64,000 nucleotides of DNA from NCBI GenBank assembly GCA_027625915.1, contig JANTQA010000008.1, positions 1,423,001 to 1,487,000 of the forward strand, given 5' to 3'. Of this stretch, positions 56,382 through 64,000 are shown piece after piece. Within the stretch, counting starts at the first letter, position 1; the number at the start of each line of letters is the position of its first letter. The notes below the pieces were generated by a model. It worked only from the letters and a program-made list of their open reading frames with translations, searched no databases and was not told where the DNA came from. The DNA comes from Anaeramoeba flamelloides. Lineage: Eukaryota > Metamonada > Anaeramoebidae. A program made the translations under genes and the position numbers.

Positions 56382-57023
56382 TTTTGAGTATAAACACTAA
56401 AGAATTTAATTTAAATAAAATATTTTTTTTTCAAATGTATGTAAATATATCGAAATAATATTTTATAAATTAACTTGTGAAAAAGATATTAAACAAAAAA
56501 AATGTGAGTGGTTATTTTTTAAAAATAATTTCAAAAAAACAACATTTTTGAATTTTTGAATTATAGTACAGTTGTTTTAAAAATGTGAGGACTTTTTTAA
56601 AACTTCTTTGAAGTTTTTGATGCCAAAAAAAGTGAAAATTTTGACAGAATTAAAACTTGTTCTAAGTTTTCTGTTTTAATAGAGAGATTGATCAACCCCG
56701 AAATACGATGCGGGTGTTGGTATGAAGGAAAAAACTTGTTTTAAAAAAATTATTCACTTTATAAAAACAGAAAACTTTTAAAAAACGTTTTAATTTTGGC
56801 AATAACATAAAAACAAAAAAAGTGATTACTTTTTTAAAATGGGTGTATTATTGTTTTCAAATTTTGAATCCTTTTTTATTCTTTTCTTTTTTTTTTTTAA
56901 TTAATTATCCTTAAATATTCAAAGAATCCCTCCTTAAAAGGGATCTAACAAAATCATATTTCTACCCATCTATATAAAGATATATATTTATATATATATA
57001 TTTGTTTTAATTATAAATGAACT
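56382..57023. other. 3' flank of the charged protein gene
   Basis: AT-rich, with TA-rich sequence at about 56980-57001. No ORF. Confidence 0.3.
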
Positions 57024-57911
57024 TTAATCTGTGTCATCATCACTAACTTCAATTTCATGTTCTATAAGATCTTCTTCATCAAGAATTAATGTGTTCTGTT
57101 GTCCAACAAAATCCCAATCAGGATCCAACCCAAAACTCAAATTATTTTTATTGCTTGTAGTAAAATGCTCTTGCTCCTCTCCATCAAATTCAACAACACC
57201 TGAATTATCTTCAAATTCTTTGTCATTAAAAATGTTTTCGTCTTGGACACCATTGCTCATAAAAATATCCAGACCAGTATTTTCTTTCTCAATAATTTGA
57301 TTATCTGATTTAGGTTTTATTATTTCATCAAAAAAATCATCTGAGGATGTATTAAATTCAAATTTATTTTTTTGAGTTTCTTTTTCATAAAGATCCTGTT
57401 GAAATTTCTCTTTCTCATTTTCTTTTTCTAATTCCATAGTTTTTTCTGTATTTGTTTTCTTTTCTTTGTTTTCTTCTGGTTCTTTTTCTGAGATTAAAAT
57501 CACTTTTTGTTGAACCTCTCTATTGTGAATATTCTCTTTTTGCTTTTTTTTTGATTTCAAACTGTTTTTTTTAGGTTTTTTTCCACTTCTTTTTTCTTTT
57601 TTTTTTCGCTTTTTTTTTGTTAAAGGAACAAAATCAGGATTTCTTTCAATTTTTGGTGCGTTGTGATTTTTTGTGTCATTTTGATTGCTTTTGTTCCCTT
57701 TTGTTTTTTCAATCTTTATTTTTGGAATTGCTTTTCGACAATTTGTACTAGGTTTTGATCTTGAAAGATTTGTATTTTGTTCATTCAAAGAATTCTTGTT
57801 TAAATTGTAATTCTTTACGAGGGAGTATACTTCATAGTCTTCTTGTTCATTAATATCAAAAACATCCGAAATGAGTGTTGAGTTTTCTTCTTTACTCAAG
57901 AAATCACCCAT
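57024..57911 (-). CDS. Charged, probably disordered protein of unknown function
   Basis: A single exon of 295 aa. The start is placed at ATG 57911 (MGDFLSKEENSTLISDVFDI), not at the earlier in-frame ATG at 57992. The intervening codons are a Phe-rich translation of a T-run and look like leader. The middle is extremely basic (KKKRKKKEKRSGKKPKK), a plausible bipartite nuclear signal, followed by K/E/N low complexity. The C-terminal ~80 residues are acidic with a few aromatic anchors (FGLDPDWDFVGQQNTLILDE) and end in EVSDDDTD. No domain is recognised. A basic core with an acidic aromatic tail is seen in nuclear and chromatin-handling proteins, but that is only suggestion. Confidence 0.72.
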   Translation of the reverse strand: MGDFLSKEENSTLISDVFDINEQEDYEVYSLVKNYNLNKNSLNEQNTNLSRSKPSTNCRKAIPKIKIEKTKGNKSNQNDTKNHNAPKIERNPDFVPLTKKKRKKKEKRSGKKPKKNSLKSKKKQKENIHNREVQQKVILISEKEPEENKEKKTNTEKTMELEKENEKEKFQQDLYEKETQKNKFEFNTSSDDFFDEIIKPKSDNQIIEKENTGLDIFMSNGVQDENIFNDKEFEDNSGVVEFDGEEQEHFTTSNKNNLSFGLDPDWDFVGQQNTLILDEEDLIEHEIEVSDDDTD

Positions 57912-58066
57912 TAAATGTTTATTCGATTTAAGAAGAAAAAAGAAAAAAAAATAAATCAAAGGTATTAAATTGTGAGTAAGAAAGATAAACAAAATCTCTC
58001 AAATTTCTTAGAGAGGCTTTTTTTCTTATTTAAACTGATTGGTTAACTCTTGCTTTAATTGGGTAT

Positions 58067-58235
58067 TACTGGCATTTGAATTCTAAATGGGACAAAATCT
58101 TCACCACATTTTGAATACTTTTCTTTAATAAAAAGAGTTTTCTCAGAAGTCGGTTGGTATTTGTGGGATCTATTTGAAAAAGGAAATTGAAAATAAAGTG
58201 AAAATTTTTTCCCATTAATAATACAAATACCAGTA
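58067..58235. mobile_element. 169 bp inverted-repeat element (family C), copy 1
   Basis: The left end TACTGGCATTTGAATTCTAA then ATGGGA, and the right end TCCCATTAATAATACAAATA then CCAGTA, are mirror images over about 38 bp. TA stands at both borders. Same length as the copy at 62431-62599. A reading frame across it is translated repeat, not a gene. Confidence 0.65.
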
Positions 58236-58654
58236 TAAATAATCAAGAAAATTTCAGTTTTCAGCGGATAGCCAAATTAAAGACAACATTATTTCCTTCA
58301 AGATTAATGATCCAAAATTTGTTCCTAAAAAAAAGCTTGTCACCACTGGCTAATATGACTGTGGGTGTGCCCTACGATTTGTTGTAAAATAAAAGGAACA
58401 AAATTGTCATTAATCTTCCAAAAAAAGGTCTTATAAATTATGGAACATTTCTTATTTTTAAATCCTTAATCAGTTTATTATTCTTTTCCTTGACAAAATT
58501 GGGAACTTTAGAGATGGTGAATCAAAATTCGGGAAATATAATTAGTAAGTAAAGTTGATGGTGAAATTTTGTCCTTTTTATTTGACAATTAATAATAATA
58601 ACAGTAGGTTGTAAATGATGTATGTGATCATCTTTAAAATCACTTAAAAAATCT
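58236..58654. other. Intergenic, with a block inverted at 61316-61356
   Basis: The block near 58415, CATTAATCTTCCAAAAAAAG plus GTCTTATAAA, recurs inverted at 61316-61356. No gene. Confidence 0.35.
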
Positions 58655-59210
58655 TTTTCACATTAAACCCCAATTCAGAATTTTTAACAGAACCAAATTC
58701 AATTTTATGAAAAAAAAAATCTTATATAAACAATTATAGAAAAAATACCAAATAAAAACCATTCATTAATTGAAATGCGAACAATTTTTTATTAATTACA
58801 ATACCCATAAACGAAAAAGAATAAATAATTATCTATTAAAAAAATCATGTGTATGTTAAAAATTTCTGAGAGAGCATAACAAAAAAAATTTATTGGTAAA
58901 TTTATTTTAATTCTATAAAAATTATTGATCAATCAAATGTTTAGATATTACCAACTAATTTTATTTGAGTTCTTCTATTTTGAATTATACTTAACTTTAA
59001 CACATATCAATTGTTTGTCAAAAGACATCATATTCAAAGCAAACTATTATGTAATTAGAAAATAAAATGAAAACAAAAAACAAATAAAGGAAAAAAGCGT
59101 TTTTATTTTTTTAAAAAACCAAAATTATTTCGAGTTTGAATGAAATTATAAAATTTTGATTCCTTTAACTGTTTTTATTATATCAAAGATTTTGGAATTT
59201 TGTCATATTA
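58655..59210. mobile_element. Family A inverted-repeat element, copy 5 (degraded)
   Basis: Starts TAAACCCCAATTCAGAATTT. Its middle contains GAGAGAGCATAACAAAAAAA, TTATTGATCAATCAAATG and TTATGTAATTAGAAAA. The end AAAGATTTTGGAATTTTGTC mirrors the start. It is the most diverged of the five copies. Confidence 0.5.
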
Positions 59211-59394
59211 AAGATAAATAATATCTGTTACTTGGAATATCCCAAAATTCATTAATATCAATAGTTTTTTTTCAAGTGAAACTAACAAAGAATTTAATCA
59301 TTATCTATAAGTAATTTATATATATATCAAACTTTTCAGTTAAATGAATTCATTTATTGTGAGTAAATTACACTTTTTTCAAGGATTTTAATTG

Positions 59395-60050
59395 ATATTA
59401 GAAGAAAAAATTTTATTGAGGAAATTTCAAAATTGAATCAATTTTTTCACATTTTTGCACATTTTGGTTTTTTTTTTTTCGATTTTTTTCATAAACGTCA
59501 TTCAGTTTCGATTTTTTTTTTATTCCAAGAATGATAATCAAGTAATAACTGTGTTATTCTAATGTTATTTAAATAATAAAAATGATTGTAGAGAAATTAT
59601 ATCCTTTTCTCTTGTAATTTTAACTGATGTTTGATCTTGATATTTGTTGAATAAATGAGAAAAAATTTCACTTCATTTTCAATTTTCTTTTTCAAATAGA
59701 GACCACAAATACCAACATACTTCTTTGAAAACTCTTTTTATGAAGGAAAAATATGGAAAATGAAATGAAATTTTTTTCCTCTTTATTATTCAAATACTAA
59801 TTGTATTTCAATGTGAACTTTGTTTTTTTTTTCTGAATATTTTACCTAAGAATTTTAGTTTTTCAATTTTTAAGAAAATATATTGATTTACCAGTTTAAA
59901 ATAAACACGGATATCAACTATTCTTTGATTTTTCTTATTCTGTTTATTTCTTATTTTTGTTTCCAATGGTCAATTATAAAAAATAATTGATATTTGAAAA
60001 AAAAACTGTTGAATTCCTTTTGACTGAAACAGAGTTTATATAAAAACATA
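59395..60050. repeat. Dispersed repeat H, copy 2, with family C fragment
   Basis: Collinear with 47630-48118. 59695-59815 resembles the right half of family C (CCACAAATACCAACATACTT; CAAATACTAATTG) and is absent from the other copy. This suggests a nested, later truncated insertion. Confidence 0.45.
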
Positions 60051-60212
60051 TATCTAATTATTATCCCCCCCCCCTACATTTTTTTTTAAAAAAATTTCCA
60101 ATCACTCTATTTTTAATTATTTAGTTCTATTTAATTATTCAGATATCAGAGTAAGGAAGATTATACTCAATACAAGTTATTTCCCAGAAAGTTGGGAATT
60201 ATTTTGTTATGA

Positions 60213-60745
60213 TATTTCAACTACTAATAAATTCACAAAAAAGTTCTTTATTTTTTTTGTTCACTTGCCTATTTTTGAAAATGTTTTTTTCAGAGTTGGG
60301 AACTCAATTTCCATTTATTGAGATTTTGTAGACAAACTAACTTTCAATAAAATTTAATTTTTGCCTTAGTGGGCAATAAATTGATTTTTGAGTCTTTAAA
60401 AAAATTTTAAAAAATCACAATTTAGGGATTCGGGAAGTGTCTAGGTTTCCCAGAATCCCAAATAATGGAGAAAAATCATCGATTTTACTCAATTCTTTTA
60501 AATTCTGGAAAACCTAACGGCAAATAAGAGGAATTAAAAACTCATCTGTTAAATAATGAAAAAAAAATAAAATTTAATTTTTTTTTATCCACTAAAGAAA
60601 CTAGATCAACTAATATAAAATTTTTCTTCGATATTTATACAAATAAATTTCTTTCTTCAAAACTCTGAAAAAACATTTTCAAAAATAGACAAGCGAACAA
60701 AAAAATAAAGAACATTTTTGTGAATTTATCAGTATTTTATTCGCT
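60213..60745. mobile_element. Terminal-inverted-repeat element I with nested hairpin
   Basis: 60217-60298 (AATAAATTCACAAAAAAGTT, CACTTGCCTATTTTTGAAAA, TCAGAGTTG) is repeated inverted at 60650-60740 (CAAAACTCTGAAAAAACATT, AATAGACAAGCGAACAAAAA, GTGAATTTATC). The centre, 60441-60518, is a full copy of the palindromic hairpin family (CTAGGTTTCCCAGAAT; ATTCTGGAAAACCTAA). Confidence 0.6.
60441..60518. repeat. Palindromic hairpin family copy inside element I
   Basis: Arm one is CTAGGTTTCCCAGAATCCCA then AATAATGGAGAAAAATCATC. Arm two is GATTTTACTCAATTCTTTTA then AATTCTGGAAAACCTAACG. It is one of the best-preserved copies at its outer arms. Confidence 0.6.
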
Positions 60746-61602
60746 TATCAATCTAATTATATTTTTGAGGTTTAAGATCAACTTTCATCAATTGTTTGAA
60801 ATTTTGATATTCAAAGATAATTTTCAAATAGAAACATTTTTCGAATCAATGAAAAACTTTTCTTGTCTTGTAAAAAATAATAAAAAAGCAAATCAATGAT
60901 ATTATTCAAATTTTAGTTAAAAAATAAAATGTAGAAAATTTTCATTTCTCTTTCCTAAATATTATTTATCATAAATTTGAAAAGTAATACCTTACGAAAA
61001 GGTGGTATTTATCATGTGAAGGATTTTTTTTTTTAATAATTGGGAACTTGATATGATTTCCTTATTATGTTCGGATTTTTGTTTTTATTTTTGAATTTGT
61101 ACAGAAAAATGAAAATTTTCTTGATTTTCTTTTTCAATCAACAATTGTATTAATTAGACTGTTAATTGCAAAATATAAAAGATCAAATTTTTCTTTCAGC
61201 TTTCCAAAAAGATAACATCCCAAGAATTAAAAAAATCATCAAAGTCTCCAATTCTATCCGATAGAATTAGTAGATTAAAACTGATGGAATTAAAAAATTG
61301 AAAGGTTACATGATTTATAAGACCTTTTTTTGGAAGATTAATTAAAATTTTGATCCATTTATTTTGTAACAAATAGTAACAACAAAACTTTTCATCTTAA
61401 AATTTGCAAAGAGGGACTATTTTTTTATTTATATGAAATTAAAATTAAATCTTTTTTTTCATTAATAATTAAAATTTTGAAAGAATTAATTTTTTGATGA
61501 AAAGAATCTTTTTCATTTTGATTTGAATTTGTTGGCTAATTCAAGTAAATGAGTCTCTAATTTAAATTAGACAAACAACACTTACTTTAAAAAATGTTTT
61601 TC
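60746..61602. other. 3' flank of AP-3 sigma
   Basis: AT-rich. 61200-61356 holds a block shared (inverted) with 58398-58440. No ORF. Confidence 0.3.
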
Positions 61603-62118
61603 TTATTTTCTACCTTTTTTCTTTTTCTTTTTTTTTGATTCCTTTTTTGTTTGTTTTACAAAATCTTCTTGTTCTTTGATCCTGTTGAGGATCATTTGTG
61701 GTTCTACTTCTAAAATTAACCCACCACTTATCACTTGATCAAGAATTTGGTGAACCTTATTTGAGTGGAAGATTAAATCAAGCTCGCAGACATTTTCAAA
61801 ATATTGGTCAAGTGACTCGACATAGATTTGAATTAAATCGATCATCCCTAACTCTGACTCCGTTCCATCGACAACAAATATAAAATACAGTGTCGCAAAG
61901 TGTCTATAAATGAATTTGATGTCACCACCCCATTTCTTTAACTCTTCATTTTCAATATGGTTTCCATCAAAAAAATTACACATCTTATCGGATCGTTGTG
62001 AGACCACATCATAAATTGCTCCAACAAGCGGCAGCCTTTTTTCTTCGTCAATTGGAACATAAAATTTGACCAAACGTGGCTTTCCACGATTGTTGACAAT
62101 TAAAACACTGAAAATCAT
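61603..62118 (-). CDS. AP-3 complex sigma subunit (sigma-adaptin)
   Basis: A single exon of 171 aa from ATG 62118. The small-adaptin longin fold is clear along its length: VNNRGKPRLVKFY near the N-terminus, then CNFFDG, FIYRHFATLYFIFVVDGTES, LGMIDLIQIYVESLDQYFEN and VCELDLIFHSNKVHQILDQV. The last is the sigma signature. RHFATLYFIFVVD with SELG and CELDLIFH favours AP-3 over AP-1 or AP-2 sigma. The C-terminal K-rich tail ([14 protein letters not shown]) is unusual. AP-3 sorts cargo from endosomes/TGN to lysosome-related compartments, and sigma pairs with delta-adaptin. Length fits the family. Confidence 0.95.
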   Translation of the reverse strand: MIFSVLIVNNRGKPRLVKFYVPIDEEKRLPLVGAIYDVVSQRSDKMCNFFDGNHIENEELKKWGGDIKFIYRHFATLYFIFVVDGTESELGMIDLIQIYVESLDQYFENVCELDLIFHSNKVHQILDQVISGGLILEVEPQMILNRIKEQEDFVKQTKKESKKKKKKKGRK

Positions 62119-62430
62119 TATTTGGGATAAAAGTTGAAATAAGAAAAAAATAAAAACTTTTCACTTTCGGAAATATTCCTGATTTTCATAGTTTGGAGTC
62201 AAAAATCTGATTTCCCAAAATAAAAGCTTCTTTACTCTTGAATTCAAAACAATTCCAGATCTAAAATTAGATCAAAAAGGTTATTGGTTTTTAAATCAAA
62301 CTTTATTTTGTTTTCCTTTTTTTTAATAATTAGAACTCATCAGCAAGTCGGTTTGAAAATTCTGATCTTTATTTGTTGTAACAATTTTTTTATTGAATAA
62401 CTTGCAGTTTATGGGGTGAACTAAAAACTG
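62119..62430. other. Upstream region of AP-3 sigma
   Basis: No ORF. The 30 bp adjoining the start are T-rich on the plus strand (A-rich leader for the gene). Confidence 0.3.
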
Positions 62431-62599
62431 TACTGGTATTTGAATTATAAACGGGAAAAATTTTCACTTATTTTTCAATCATCTTTTTCCAATATTTTAC
62501 ACAAATTACAACTGACTTCTTTGAGAACTCAATTTATACAAAGAAAAATACGGCTAAGGAGGTGAAAATTTATTCCCATTGAGAATTCAAATACCAATA
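62431..62599. mobile_element. 169 bp inverted-repeat element (family C), copy 2
   Basis: The left end TACTGGTATTTGAATTATAA then ACGGGAAAAATTTTCAC, and the right end GTGAAAATTTATTCCCATTG then AGAATTCAAATACCAATA, are mirror images. Exactly the same length as the copy at 58067-58235 and sharing interior blocks such as ACTTCTTTGAGAACTC-like sequence. Confidence 0.65.
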
Positions 62600-64000
62600 A
62601 ATGTAAGATATTGTGGATTGAAAAAAGATAAAATTTTCCTCTGATTCAAATTTTGAATAGTAGGATCCAAAATGATTCTTCTTCGAACCGATGTTCGTTG
62701 AGCCAACACCCCAACCACTTATAAAAGAAATAATAAATTTTCAACAGCTAACCAAAGATTCGAGATTTATATCAAATTAATGAGAATTTTTTAAAGATAT
62801 TTTCATCTTTGATTTAAGAAAATGATTATACTCTTCTAAGAATTTTTTTTTTGAAAGTTTGTTTATTTTTTCTGATATTTGAAAGAACTAAAAGATTCAA
62901 ACAAACATTTTTTTTTTATATCTTGAGTTGAATTGAAGCCAATTGCATTTATTGGAAAACAATTCTTTAAAAAAATAATCAATGTGTATGTTACAATTTT
63001 AAGTGTTGAAATGTAAATGATTTGATTACAGGGCACGTTACCTAAAAAAATCTTTTGTTTTTTTTAAAATAACGAAGTTTCATTTTTATCAACCTATAAC
63101 ATAAACCAAAAGCCCTGTTTCTTTTTTATCTAAGGTTTTTACACATTAAATAAATAAACTTTCCAAAAACTTACCAATATTTATTGATGGTATATTGTTA
63201 TAAGTTTTTTTTTGATTATTTTAAAAAAAAATCCATAAAATCCAATCCTATTAGGAAGTTTCCTTCAAAAAAACTCGAGTTAATGTGTGAGAAACAATGT
63301 TAGACAAAAAAATATAATTCTTCAAAAATTTGAAAAATTTCATAATATTTTTAAAAAATTACTATTTTTAATTAAAAATTGAGTAAAAATATCAAGAGGT
63401 TTACTTACAAAATTGATTTGAACTTGGGTATACCATTTAGTAGCCGATTGGATCTTAAATGGGAACAAGAAGTAAAAAAAAAAAAACAAGATATTTATAT
63501 TAAAAACCGATTTAGACTTTTGTGTATTACGGGGAAGTGAAGTAGAAGTTGTTTTGGAAAAAAAAGTAGAAAAAAGTATACCTTTAATAAGAAATACATA
63601 TTTTATATTCTGAAAAGAGTTATTTTTGACCACTATAGTAAATGTAATCACAAAATTCATTAATTTTTTAAACTTCACCTTGAAATCGAAAAATGAAGTA
63701 AAAATTCGAATATTGTCATTTTGAAAAGTTAAAACTGTTTTTTTTATAAGATTTATCAGAATAAAAACTTTTTTAAAGTTTTATGTTTTAAGAAAGCAAA
63801 AATTTTTTTAAAAAAAGTTACTTTTCTTCCAGCCCTAACCTCTAAACCACATTTAAAACATTGGTCCTTCACTTTTTTAAAACAAATCTTACAAAAAGTT
63901 TTAATTTTGAAATTTTTTTTACTTTTTTAAAAAACAAACCATGATAAAAGTTTTAAAAAAATCTTCATTTTTTGAAAACTACGTTTTCATTAGGCTAGAC
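62600..64000. other. Intergenic to window end, nothing recognised
   Basis: AT-rich sequence. The 112-codon minus frame at 63340-63678 is Phe/Lys-rich translation without recognisable protein character. Confidence 0.35.

Noticed and set aside
57912-57992. N-terminal extension of the charged protein to an earlier ATG
   Set aside because: The added codons translate a T-run (Phe string). The later ATG at 57911 begins protein-like sequence.
58055-58246. 63-codon minus frame just before the charged-protein gene
   Set aside because: Coincides with the 169 bp inverted-repeat element, and its relative at 62431 is not open.
1-64000. tRNA, rRNA and CRISPR arrays
   Set aside because: No T-loop/anticodon arrangement, rRNA core or regularly spaced identical repeats seen by eye. 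A covariance-model scan would be decisive.

Overview
The window is nuclear DNA of a very AT-rich, free-living-type protist. It has ATG/TAA genes, GT-AG introns, homopolymer runs in every spacer, polyQ/polyN tracts, and long Lys/Glu/Asn tracts inside otherwise ordinary eukaryotic proteins. The standard genetic code fits every gene. K/E/N-rich insertions like these are, to my knowledge, conspicuous in Anaeramoeba-type amoebae, but that placement is inference. There is no sign of bacterial operons, CRISPR arrays or rRNA, and I recognised no tRNA.

Genes, left to right: (1) a 5'-partial helical-repeat protein (906-2924, +); (2) a PP1-type serine/threonine phosphatase in seven exons (8568-16270, +), rebuilt across a 4 kb intron; (3) a three-exon FHA plus double-AAA ATPase like the plant FHA/AAA family (30747-20345, -), rebuilt across introns of 3.6 and 2.3 kb; (4) coactosin, two exons (34753-34134, -); (5) a GINS subunit PSF3 carrying an ING-like PHD finger (40395-42248, +); (6) a coiled-coil protein (45602-47131, +); (7) a leucine-rich-repeat PP2C phosphatase (49965-53363, +); (8) a charged, probably disordered protein (57911-57024, -); (9) AP-3 sigma adaptin (62118-61603, -). 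The genes are functionally unrelated housekeeping or signalling genes: dephosphorylation, AAA remodelling, actin, DNA replication, LRR signalling and vesicle coats.

The spacers and the large introns are a graveyard of mobile DNA. I can follow 5'-truncated LINE-type retrotransposon copies (RT and C-terminal Cys/His region), a ~530 bp inverted-repeat family in five copies, a 169 bp inverted-repeat family in two equal-length copies, TTAA-bounded long-TIR elements, a TIR element with TAA flanks, a 364 bp element inserted in a LINE with a clean TA duplication, and a ~75 bp palindromic hairpin family in at least six places.

The two most interesting observations are the in-frame PHD finger inside PSF3, at the joint between its two GINS domains, and the AAA gene, where both introns cut the same glycine codon, in the same phase, of the two successive P-loops.
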